64,000 nucleotides of DNA from Lomentospora prolificans (lineage: Eukaryota; Ascomycota; Sordariomycetes; Microascales; Microascaceae). Positions within the stretch are counted from its first letter, which is position 1. Every line of letters begins with the position of its first letter. The notes under the pieces are model-generated. The model was not told the DNA's origin and did no database searches. It saw only the letters and a list, made by a program, of their open reading frames with translations. Positions 43,432 to 53,649 of this stretch are shown one piece after another. The stretch is from assembly GCA_029532625.1 (NCBI GenBank), contig JARFXM010000008.1:62001-126000 (forward strand), read 5' to 3'. The position numbers were made by a program, and so were the translations under genes.

Positions 43432-44625
43432 GTGATCCCCTGAACGGGTACAGGGGCTTTTGCGACTATCAGAGCCCTACAATACATTTCTCGGGCACGA
43501 GCCCCCGGACGGGGCCGTCCTTATCGAGCATCCGCCCCCTCCAGATGATGAACCAAGTGACGATGACACCGCTGGCTGGCTTCAACAACGGGCTTCTACG
43601 TATTTTGAGAAACCGTACAACTAGCTAAGCTCCGCGCCTCGCCCCTTAAATATCTGCCTCTTTGAATTCCGTCGATGCGCTGATAATAATCTACGCCCCA
43701 TGCCTTTTTCAGAAAACGACTAGACTCAGATTACCTCTTCATGATCGCTCCGCCCCTTTTAAATCTATGTTTATAGGGCCCTTCCAGCCCAGAATACCTC
43801 GAGCTTTGGTACACTCCATATTAAGTGATTGTAGATCGTCCCATTCTCGACCGATGTCCAATCGTCTGCTATTTCTTCTAGAAATGGATGCCAATGCACA
43901 GCTTGTTGACGGGTATGGCGACTCGCCAACTCATATTGCCTATCGCCATGTTACTTTAAATAATGATATTGAAATACTGGATGGCGGCAGAAGATTGGTA
44001 GCTACGCTCACGACCTCTGGGATTCCGCACTCGTCATATGCGGCTATGACGTCGACGTATCAGAGGAGATTTAGGAGGGTCGGATGTTACACCGATTCCC
44101 AAACCGAAGACAACTTCCGCACTTTTTGGCGGGGTTGGGAGAATTTGTCTCCATATCCGTAACCGTACGTTTCCACGGCACCTGAGGGTCATGGAGGTGT
44201 TCAGTGTCGCGGGGATTCAGAGTATATCTGCGAGGCCTGCGGGTGGGACCCCTTCTGTCGTGATCCCAACTGTGGGCGTGCTGGTGAAACTTTAATCACC
44301 AGTCATCAAGCGGTTTACGGTTATGGTTATGATGGTTGGTGATGAGTCATGTTCAGATACCCACTCGGATGATGACGATATAGGTTTAGATGGCCGTTCT
44401 TATATCAGCTGTGTAGTATTCTCAGAAGCGCAAGTGGACAGACCATACAATGACCCAGACCTCGAACCAACTTCGGCTACTTTTCTGGGAATCCACGCTG
44501 ACGTTATGGAGAATCCTTGGGTTTATGAGGACACGCGCAGCTCGGAGGAGAGCGCCCCTCTCATGTATTTGGGGAACCCTTGGGAAGACCCAGTCTCAAC
44601 CACCGATTTGGATGTGGCAGGTTAG
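43432..44625 (+). pseudogene. decayed protein gene with one ankyrin-like segment and a Cys-rich segment
   Basis: A series of plus-strand frames reads like one broken protein. First comes an acidic, proline-rich part (EPPDGAVLIEHPPPPDDEPS) ended by TAG near 43622. Then LLEMDANAQLVDGYGDSP, with the texture of an ankyrin repeat. Another stop follows near 44160, then YICEACGWDPFCRDPNCGR, a cysteine cluster with possible zinc-binding spacing. After a frame change comes a long acidic C-terminal part (DTHSDDDDIGLDG onward) ending at 44625. At least two stops and one frame change interrupt it. I do not recognise the family. Introns could explain some breaks, but no coherent model was found. Confidence 0.45.
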
Positions 44626-45779
44626 GCATCGGGTCGGACATACTTGGATACGAGGGTTAAAACGGAGCTGAAAGTGAGAATGAGCCACGGGAATGCCTCG
44701 TACCCTCGAATCGGCGGGCGAAGGTGGGCTCCGTTTCAGTAGGGTGCTCAGAGGGCCTGAAGACCTCTCGATTGGATCGGGTTGTCCCAATAACTAGCCT
44801 GCGTAAAAGCCAAAGTTATACCTGTAAGCAGTTAGCTCAGCCAAATAGGGGCCTTCAAAGCATAAGGATCACTCTCGTCAGTGAGAAAAGCGATGTATTA
44901 AACTCTGCCTGCGATTGGATGACAGTGAAATCACGGTCGAAACGACAGATGCCATCTCACTCGGTCTTTTATGATACTTTCTTCCACCGAAATATCTTTT
45001 ATTTATTCACAGCTTTATTATTAGCCACGATATCGAAAACAGTGTAGTTTTTTCTCCTGGTACGATGTTAAACTCAGTCTTCCTCTGATTGGTCACCTTG
45101 CTTCATCCTCTGCCCTTATTCACCGCCCTGTTTGTTGGTGATATGAGGTTGGGACGCGACAGGCATGATTTGGGTTGATCCTGATGGTGCCTCAGACGAC
45201 CTGAGGAGGACCGCGACACCTAATGCTTTGCTGTCTAAGCTACCTCCTCGCGTTACTGTATGGCCCTTCGTTCTTACGACCATCTGTTTAGGCCTCAAGC
45301 GATCGGGTCAGGTCAAGAGTAACGCCTTACGCAAGCACCAATAGGGCGTCATTACTCAGTCGCCTTACAAACTCGCTGGGTGGTGAATCAACAGAATGAT
45401 CCATCCAAGTGTCGGGTATCTATTTACGAGCTGGACAGCGCAGCTGGGGCGACGTGTTTGACTCGACAGCTCTGTCTTGCTTCGAGCTGGCGGCAATTCA
45501 CGTCCAATCATGTCGATTATTGACCCGCCCTATTCTGGCTTTCGGGATGGAGCCTAACACCCGCTTTGGCGCCAAGCGCCCGACAGACCTGTCGGCACCG
45601 AGTATATGAGGCCTCGTTTTCCCGCAGCGGCTTTCATTCATATCGAAGCTCTCCAGAGTCATCTCTCAAGTCAATCTCATTCCAAGAACCGTAAAGGACC
45701 CACGCATCCAGCAGAAAATACCTCTTCTACCTCCGCACCTCATTAATCTAAAGGACATCCACCCCATCCACACGCAAAC
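44626..45779. other. intergenic region
   Basis: About 1.15 kb, no gene seen. The right end is the leader of the small thioredoxin-like gene, with AGTATATGAG near 45601, and is C/A-rich before the ATG. Confidence 0.5.
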
Positions 45780-46121
45780 ATGTCTCGCGTCCAGCCCTTG
45801 AACACCATCTCCGAGCTGCACAACTTTGTCAGCGCGAAGCCCTTCGTCGTCCTAAAGGCCGCCATCCCGAGATATGAAGGCGACGCCGACGACCGATCCA
45901 TCTTCAACATCGTTTCCACGGAATACCCCAACCTCTCGTTCGCCGAAATCGACCTCCAGCGCGCCAGGGAGTTTGTGGGCATAAACGAGGGAGTCCCAGC
46001 GCCCGGTTCCATCCTACTCTTCAACAAAAGCCAACTCGATGAGGTGCACCCCGTGACCGCGAGGTGGAAGGACTTCCTTGATGAGTTCTCCGCTTACGCC
46101 GCTTCCCGCCGCCGATATTAA
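45780..46121 (+). CDS. thioredoxin-fold-like small protein without CXXC, 113 aa
   Basis: ATG-to-TAA single-exon frame. The order VVLKAAIP, then FNIVSTEYPNLSFAEIDLQ, then GINEGVPAPGSILLFNKSQ mirrors the beta-alpha-beta core of thioredoxins: strand, then the V-x-F-x-x-V-D strand, then the cis-Pro loop region V-x-x-x-P-S/T. However, the redox CXXC is replaced (AAIPRYEG) and no cysteine occurs in the whole protein, so it cannot be a disulfide reductase. It may be a small scaffold or stress protein; this is inference from pattern only. No signal peptide. The downstream flank is an AT-rich region and the upstream flank a decayed gene, so this is an isolated small gene. Confidence 0.6.
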   Translation: MSRVQPLNTISELHNFVSAKPFVVLKAAIPRYEGDADDRSIFNIVSTEYPNLSFAEIDLQRAREFVGINEGVPAPGSILLFNKSQLDEVHPVTARWKDFLDEFSAYAASRRRY

Positions 46122-46764
46122 TAACATACTCGACAATTGGAGCCGAGGCGACTAGGCGGCAGTGTGAGGGAAGGAAATAGGGGGAGAGGGACTCTCGGTA
46201 TTAAGGCATAGCATTTGCATTGAGTACTTAGGACAGCATTATAAATAACAGTCTACACGCTGGCGACATCTAACACTAGACCTCTCCTTTTCTTCTGCTC
46301 GTTCTAGCCCCGAGCTACCCCTAGGCTGTCCCCGAGCTCCTTCAGTGAAACCACCGCCATACTCAGCTAGATGCTCCAAGCGAAAAGGAGGTAGCATTTC
46401 TCTGCCTCAGCATATTATTGCTAAGGTACAAGATTTATCATCTACAATACCCTCCATATACAAAGGAACCAAGTAATTTACTATTCATCAAAGTCTTCTC
46501 TTACATCATATAAAATAGAAAATAAAACTAATATCTTATCTACCTTTATAAGCTAGTAACATTATAGTATACCTAGACAGAGCGCGTCTAGATATACTAA
46601 CCGTTTGTAAAACCAGGATCTACTAATCTTTATACATTATTGAAGTTACGCTTATCAATGTGAGCGTTGGTATGTTAGGCTTGCGGTGATGAAAAATAGC
46701 ATAGCGGCGAACCTCCAAGCACCTACAAGATAGGAACTAGGTAAAGAGACGGTGTACTGCGTTT
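46122..46764. other. AT-rich gene-free stretch
   Basis: 46430-46660 is conspicuously AT-rich and full of TA dinucleotides, unlike the surrounding sequence, and contains a short inverted repeat (TAGAC-AGAGCGC-GTCTA) near 46573. This texture is what repeat-induced point mutation leaves behind. No open frame of note. Confidence 0.5.
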
Positions 46765-47160
46765 CTAAATGCCGTCTCCCTGCTTCCTCGTTTTCTTTCT
46801 TACTTCCTATGCGATTAATACACCGTCTTCCGAACCTGCCCTTTATACGGCTGAGCCACGAATTTGCGCCTTCTTTATTACCTCATTAGAGACAGTCTAC
46901 CAGTCTTTACCCAACCCCAAAGATGTCCATTCCCGCCATTGCCGGTGCTTCGATTTGTAGACTCGGGTGGCACCTGGGGGAAGCCTGCCTAGGAAAAGCT
47001 GCACAATAGTCAATTCATCTGTACCTTTTGTCCTCGTTCTCGGCGCCATAAATAGCTTACACGCGCTAAACAGGTACCCGCTCATTCTGTTCAATAGGCT
47101 TCCTCGCAATTTGGTAAATTCCTGGCTAATTATGCATTCTCGCAGTCTCTGCAGGTGCAT
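46765..47160 (-). pseudogene. mutated coding relic with stops at former Gln-type positions
   Basis: One minus-strand frame stays protein-like (LFLGRLPPGATRVYKSKHRQ, then WREWTSLGLGKDW) and continues in the same frame through stops at 46897-46899 (TAG), 46843-46845 (TAA), 46807-46809 (TAG) and 46765-46767 (TAG) without losing its protein-like texture (TVSNEVIKKAQIRGSAV, RAGSEDGVLIA, EVRKKTRKQGDGI). All four stops are one C-to-T change from a Gln codon. This suggests a repeat inactivated by C-to-T mutation. The family is not recognised; a mobile-element protein is possible. Confidence 0.5.
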
Positions 47161-47533
47161 GTACCCGCCGCTCCGCCCACGTTGCCCGATACAGGATAGC
47201 CTCGGAGGTTAGTAGCAGCGAAAGGCGAAAAGAAAAAAGTTCTGATCTGTCGAATCCTCCGCCCCCGACCTGTTATCGGCATCGTGAGAAGCGCTGGGCA
47301 AAGCGGGGAAGGGACTCCAGCAATCCTAGGTCGGAGCATCGTCGGCAGCGCAATCGTGTTACTAATCCGCTCACCGCGTTGGCTTTCTCCGCCTTTCGGA
47401 GACTACAGAGAAAAATATAAAAATGGGACGTGGCAAGGGTTCCACGAGCAGATTCTTTTCCCGGAGGCAGCTTTGCCATTCTCGTTGTCCCTTGAGCGTC
47501 AACTTGTGACGCGAGCTTCAACGGCCTTTCACC
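47161..47533. other. upstream region of the MFS gene
   Basis: 373 bp. AAAAATATAAAAATG near 47410 is a possible TATA-type element about 110 bp before the MFS start. No gene. Confidence 0.45.
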
Positions 47534-49482
47534 ATGTCTACCACTCACGTTGCCACTATCGAACTCACGGAGCTTCCGCCTCTTGATGCGAAATCCGTGT
47601 CCGCTCTTCCGGCTGTATATTCTGCTCCGCCGACCCCACCGGCCGTCGATGATTCTGCGGGGAGGACACTGGCTGCTGTGCCACGTGAATTCGGCATCGC
47701 TCCGTACCATGGTGTGAGCAGGACGAAGCGGGTCGTCGCAATTGGCCTCATTATGTGCGCCAACTTTATTCAAGTTAGTGATGCTCCGTACTTCCTATCG
47801 GCCCTCTTCAGGCCTGCCGAGTACTAAAATGAACTCCTTTGGCAGTTCATCTCCAACTTCACCACGGTATGTGGCGGGTTCGACTTTAGCGAAAAGCTCG
47901 GCAGAGAAGCCGGACCTGGCCAAGCCAACTGGCTGGCCGCAGCATACTCGTATGTGCTCTGACAAACGTCTCACACTCCACGTGGATTCGAGTGGCTAAG
48001 ACAGCAGCATCATTCAGGTTGACCCAAGGCGCCTTTGTCCTGATCAGCGGCAGGATCGGGACCATTTACGGCCACCAGACGGCCCTGCTCTGCGGAGGCG
48101 CCATCTTTGCGCTCTTCTCCCTCGTCAATGCGTTTTGCACGAATTACATGGCCTTTGTCGCCTCGCGTGCGCTTACGGGCGTGGGCGGCGGTATCCTGAT
48201 GCCCAATGCCGTCGCCATCATCACTGTCATGATCCCCCCCGGCCACTGGCGCAACGTTGCCATGAGCTGCTTTGGGGCGTCCGCTCCCATCGGCGGGTTT
48301 TTCGGCGCCCTGTTGACGGGTATTTTCCTCGAGCGTACGCACTGGAGATGGCTTTTTATTTTCCTGTGAGTCGTTTGTTACACTGAAACCTTAGCTGCAA
48401 CCTGCCCTCCTGAGCCAGCAGAATTAATCCTAACAGACCTGTGGGTAATCTAGCGCTGCATCCCAGGCTGTGACCCTCATCGGGATTTATTTCTCTATGC
48501 CAAAGGATGAGCCCCTCGATAAGGATGGAATTATCGATTATGTCGGGGTCACGCTGGGCTTGGGTAGTCTGATTCTCTTCAGCTTTGTTTGGAAGTGAGT
48601 CCATACGCAAATCCCGATTCGCCGCCGGAAGCGGAAGTCTTTTCTAACGTCACCAGCCAAGCGCCTTCGTCTGGATGGAACACACCGACTGAAATTTCGT
48701 GCCTCATCGTGTCTGTCGTGCTGTTTGCTTTGTTCCTTGTCTGGGAGGGCAAGTATGCCAAGGAACCAATCATGCCCCTTTTCGTCTTCAAAACCCCGAG
48801 CTTCTCTCCCCTGATCCTAGTCGTTACGCTGAGTTACATGTCCTTTGCCATTTGGCAATGGTACACCATCACGTGGCTCCAGGTGGAGCGCGATTGGTCC
48901 GTCCTCCAGACCGCCGTGGGCTACACGCCGTTCCTGGTCATCGGGCCTTTATCCGTCTTCCTCGCCGCCTGGCTGCTCCCGCGCCTCGCCGCTCAGTGGA
49001 TCCTGGCCATGGGTATAGGCGTGCTCGTCGTAGCCAACCTCCTCATCGCTACGATGCCCGTGCAGCAAACCTACTGGGCGCAGACGTTCCCCGCCATCGT
49101 TATGGGCTGCCTTAGTCCGGATTTTGTCTACGTCGCCGCGCAGCTCATTGCGAGCAACAGTGTTGGGCGGAAGTACCAGGGTGTGGCGGGAAGCCTCATC
49201 GGCACGTTGAACCTGTATGGTAACAGTCTTGGAATTGGCGTTTCCGCAACGGTCGAGAGCGAGATTTCAAAAAACACGGGGGATCACATTCTCGGATATC
49301 GGGCCGCTCTCTACTTTGGATTCGCCGTAGCTGTCGTTGCCCTTGCACTAGATATATTCCTCGTGCGCGTGCCCAAGGATAACCGTGAGGGTTGGGATTC
49401 GAATGAGGATGTGGAGGATAGCCTTATTATTGGTACGGGTCACAGCGTTGAACCGGCCCACTCGACTGCCCATCGGAGATAG
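47534..49482 (+). CDS. MFS transporter, DHA2-like drug/toxin efflux type, 552 aa, five exons
   Basis: Plasma-membrane proton-coupled exporter (family knowledge). Exons 47534-47773, 47846-47949, 48018-48365, 48454-48594 and 48657-49482 join in frame (1659 nt). A hydrophilic N-terminus of about 65 residues is followed by many hydrophobic helices. Recognisable blocks: LTQGAFVLISGRIGTIYGHQ (helix 2-3 loop), ASRALTGVGGGILMPNAVAI, WRNVAMSCFGASAPIGGFFG, THWRWLFIFLAASQAV and DKDGIIDYVGVTLGLG, which match the 14-helix DHA2 group. The C-terminal tail is short and hydrophilic. The substrate is unknown. Its neighbours to the right are a tRNA, a methyltransferase pseudogene, a beta-lactamase-like protein and an NRPS-like enzyme, so it could be the exporter of a partly lost pathway (inference). 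Confidence 0.92.
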
Positions 49483-49737
49483 AGGTGCAATCATCAGCCC
49501 GGGGATTTCCTGGGACCGATAACTACACGAGAATAATATGAGGATGCGAGTTGCCAGAAGCTGTCCACCTTATTTTTGGTGGTGGCTAATAATAGACCCT
49601 GATAGTTAATAGTCGATCCTATATTTCACATCACCACTAAGTAGATCGTACTTCAATAGATGCTTCCTGTTCTGCAGCACATAATAGAAATAAGAGAGGC
49701 AAAAAAGAAAGTGTGTAAAAATCAATGTCAAATACAT

Positions 49738-49823
49738 GCACTATCCCGGAATCGAACCGGGGGCTGGTCGAATCCACCGGAGATGAATGGCAACGACCAA
49801 GTTTACCACTAACCCAATAGTGC
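49738..49823 (-). tRNA. tRNA-Gly(GCC) with 16-nt intron
   Basis: On the minus strand the acceptor arms GCACTAT and ATAGTGC pair fully (7 bp). The D arm is GGTT-AGTGGTA-AACT, the anticodon stem GGTCG/CGACC, the anticodon GCC within TTGCCA, and the T arm CCCGG-TTCGATT-CCGGG. Between positions 37 and 38 there are 16 extra nucleotides (TTCATCTCCGGTGGAT), the normal place for a nuclear tRNA intron. The mature length would be 70 nt before CCA. Decodes GGC/GGU. Confidence 0.93.
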
Positions 49824-50449
49824 TTGTGGAGATGTTGTTGTGGGTCATTGGAAGTGGCTACATACACATGACGTGCTGAATGGCAGCTTTTCTCTTAGCA
49901 ACACCATTGTTACAATTGGCGATATCGCCAACGCCAACGACATAAGGCCCTCATGAAACAAAGGAGGCAGAAAACGAGATCAAGTAAGCGCGCTCCGACA
50001 CCTGGATGGTTTCTAGTCAGGCTTGACACCTAGGCCTCACATACTTCAATACAGGACACTGCACGGTCGACGATATAATAGCGAAATCGGTAATAATGCC
50101 AAATACTGGTAAAGTATCCGAGCACCATCACCAAGAGAGGCCAGCTTTAATCCCTTGGGCAAAACATAAACTGATGTCTCGGCGTGTTCCTTTGAAAGGG
50201 GCGCAAATGACGAGAAACAAAGCGAGTCAATGAATCTGAAGTATCCATCGCCTGTCCATATTGTTTCCATTAGACCATGTGAAGGGTGGGGGAATTCAAG
50301 AAAAGAATGGCGCTCTGAACTTACAGTCAGCCATCATTCCATGGTCGTCGCGTGTGATGGTAAGCTATTCAGTGCACCTTTGGATTGGGAGAACATCCAG
50401 GTATGATTCCAAGTGGGCATCTAACAAAAAGCAGCAAGTTTTGTGACCA
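49824..50449. other. intergenic region
   Basis: About 630 bp between the tRNA and the methyltransferase relic. No gene seen; parts may be eroded 5' sequence of that relic. Confidence 0.5.
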
Positions 50450-51499
50450 GTGTTGCAGAAACTCCTAGACATTAGAACTGGCACCGGTGAGTGCAGTGCA
50501 TGCTCGATGGTCACAGATGGCCATTATTCAGTCTTCGGCTCTATTATTACTGACACTCCTACGTGCATAAGGCATATGGGCAATGTAAGTTGGAGGCCTA
50601 TCCACATATTGGCACGTCCACAAGGGAATTCAGAATACTGAGAGACTCAGAAATTAACGACTATTTATAGTTATTTTACAGCTGAGCCATTCCAACATCG
50701 AAGTAATAATCGGGACAGACATCTCGCCTATCCAGCCCCAGTCCAGCTGGGTCCCATCGAATCTCAAATTGTAAGTCTTTTTTCTTGTGCGCACTGCGGA
50801 CGCCGATATGTTTGAAGTGACCCGAAGACGGGTAGGTACTAAGAATCTCTCTCCGACCAGTGAAATCGAGGACTGCCCACAGCCGTGGACATTTCTGGAA
50901 AACTTCTTTGACTACGTCCACGCCCGTTGGTTTGCCGGGTGCATCGTCGACTGGACAGCCTTCTGTAGAAAGGCATTTAAGACGCTGAAGCCTGGCGGGT
51001 GGCTGGAAAGTCTTGAGCCTGCGACCGACATCGTGAGCGAGGACAATACAGTCAAGCCCGACTCTGCGCTAGGACAGTGAAGTAAGTTCTTCGTGGAAGG
51101 GGGCAAGAAGATGGGGCTGATGTTTGAGATTATTGCTCTCGAGTGGCAGAGGAAGGTCCTGGTGGAGGCAGAATTCGTGAATAATATCCAAGAGGCTGAT
51201 TTCAAGGTAAGGCAATTCGGGAACGCCAGCGTCCCCCCGCTTTCACAGGAAACGGGCATGAATTGACAGGAACCACCAATACATAGCCCCATCAGTAGCT
51301 GGCCTAGGGACCCGAAGCTGAGGGAGCAAGGTATAATCCAGCAAATGTCGTGGAAGGCCGACCTCGAAGGGTAATACATCCTCTTCATTGCAGGGAGGAG
51401 GCTCAGGTGTACATTTCTCATATTCGTCGGGAGATGCGCTGCGGCAAGTATCGCCCGCCCTTTACTCAGAAGGCCGCCTGGGGCCGGAAGCCGGAATGA
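50450..51499 (+). pseudogene. LaeA-like SAM-dependent methyltransferase, inactivated
   Basis: Pieces in order: motif I (KLLDIRTGTG, usually DIGTGTG); then VIIGTDISPIQPQSSWVPSN; after an intron-like gap with good GT and AG ends, EDCPQPWTFLENFFDYVHAR; FKTLKPGGWLES; KFFVEGGKKMGLMFE; WPRDPKLREQG; and the family's closing segment ending WGRKPE. The frame is cut by TGA at 51078-51080, exactly where family members have Trp (TGG to TGA), by TAA at 51372-51374, and by a frame change just after. Splice sites are still intact, so inactivation looks recent. Such methyltransferases are common in fungal secondary-metabolite clusters, which fits the NRPS-like gene nearby. Confidence 0.8.
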
Positions 51500-53649
51500 G
51501 TGGCTTGGTGAGGCGCCGTGTATTGTATCGGGATGTCTTCGGGGTGGATCAACTTTTCGCACTTTTATTACAATTCTGGAAGTCGAATCAGTTGTGAAAA
51601 TCACAGTCATGTTATTCCTATGCATATGAGCGCGCGAGCAATTCTATGCTTTAACCTCGGAGACACAACCCCCTTGTGCTTATTGAAATGCCATGGCTAA
51701 CTTGTGAAATATTATTTCCCATTTAACCTTGGATTTCATGCCTAAGCTACGAGCCACTGAGAGATTTTTTCAAGTATGACCACATGCCTAGCTCTGCACC
51801 TAGGCCTGGATATTGGAGTCCGTGAACTATGTAGGAGGGGGCTATATCACACTATCCATACAACTTGAATAAGGGATACGAGCTTGCGTGTGGTATAGTT
51901 ATATTCTACTTGAAAGGTATCAAGTTTTACTATTTCTCCCTTATATATGAAGCTATTAACTATCTGTCACAATTATGAGTGGCATCTAAAGTGATATTAC
52001 TGATCATGTCTGCATAAAATTTGCATTGCCAGCACCTTGGTCACTGGTCAACTCTGCGGTAGCTTTGTTGTCAACATTTCGCATGCCTCGCCCGCCGCAA
52101 GGTTCGACCTGCCTATCTAATGTCTTGCCCGTTATACAAATCTCGGCAGCATTGCTAGGAAATCTATTCAGCTCCTTCATGAGAGTGCGAAGCGTTTTCT
52201 CCGTAGTCAGAACTATCACAGTATACTGGCTGATGTCGGAGCTACTAGACCCAGCAACAAAACGCACAACCCAATCCATCAGGGTCCAGGCAATTAGGAT
52301 CTATCAGATATTGGGGTATCCTACCTACCCCATGATGCTGCGGGGAAATCTTCCAAACGCATCATCAGCGGAGCAGACCAGGAGCCAACGGAGAAACCAA
52401 GCATCAGGCTGGCCAGGCAGCTCTGTCAGGCTCTTCAGATCCCTCCGTCAGTTGACAGCCAACACTAATAGAACATTGGCGCGAATAACCTGGTGCACTC
52501 CGCGCAAGATTGGCAGGGTATCCAATCCTACAATGGAACTGAGAGGAGAGCACAGTATTAGTAGCTAGCTAGGGGTTGCCAGCTAACTCATTGTGCTGTC
52601 AACAGGAGAAGGATACCAATCCTTCTGAACATTGACCCCTAATCACTAGCAGCCAGCCGGGAGCACCGAGCGCTGGCGGACCTATTAACCCCTGGAGCCC
52701 TGCCCTATAGCCAACACTAAGCCATCACTGCAGGCCTTGAAAACGCTGGCCGGTTAGGCGATGACAAAGCCAGCCAGCATTGCCAGCTAAAAATAGAGGC
52801 TCTGACAAACCAAGCTTCAATCAATTCGACCCACCCGCCCGGCGCCCGAACCATGCGCCGGCCAAGCCAAAAGCCAAGCTCAGCCACACCAGGATACCTA
52901 ATTTTCCTTTCAATGGTCACAGTACCTCCTCGTCATCCATGGACGTGATCTTGCCAAGCTTCCACATGGCGCGGCACAGCGTCTCCTTCAGGTTAGGCCT
53001 CGTCGAAGCGGTTGAGGCGCACTGGTGGTTGTGGGAATCGGTGCAAGGATTGCTCAGTGAAAAGGCACTGCGTTTTCCCCCACAGTTAGCAGCTGGAAAG
53101 TTGGAATACTGGTAGCTGGCCATGTGGTGACGCCTGTGCTGCGAATACGGCCAGTACGAAGGGATTCCGGGCGTCGTATTGATCGCTTCGGCACTGTGCG
53201 AGAATTCCGGCTGTCTCTTTGCAATTTCGCCTCGTGTGTGCGCAGTTGGAACCATACTACTCCCGGCGACCCGTAAAACCAAACTAGCCGAGCCACGGGG
53301 AACACACGTATGTGAGGCGTCTGCACCTGCGGCCGCGTCTCCGACGATCTTTGGCATAAGATTCCGCGCCACGATGGCCCCGGTTATTGGTAGATTGCAA
53401 GGTGGGATCATGCCGAAGTGGGATCGTCTTCCACTTTGCCCTATTACAAGATGGACTCATTCGTGATCGTGTTAAGACCATTAGCTGTTATAAATCAAAG
53501 TGTCTGCCCCCCCATTCGGCTCATCTATCTCATTAGCTAACAACCTCCATTAAGCCTCATCTTGTCGTTAATTATTCCCCCTTTCCTTGGTCTCTTTTGC
53601 CCCTTGTGTAACGAGTAGTCCTCTTTTCCATATAACCCCTCCAGACACG
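51500..53649. other. long gene-poor region
   Basis: About 2.15 kb with no supportable gene. Open frames at 52026-52568 (+) and 52917-53411 (-) lack family features. 52350-52800 is rich in CAGC/GCCAG words and may be an old repeat. The last 60 bp form a pyrimidine-rich leader before the beta-lactamase-like gene. Confidence 0.5.

Noticed and set aside
52917..53411. 164-codon minus-strand frame
   Set aside because: Open but without recognisable motif, opposite to overlapping plus-strand frames of equal quality; not supportable.
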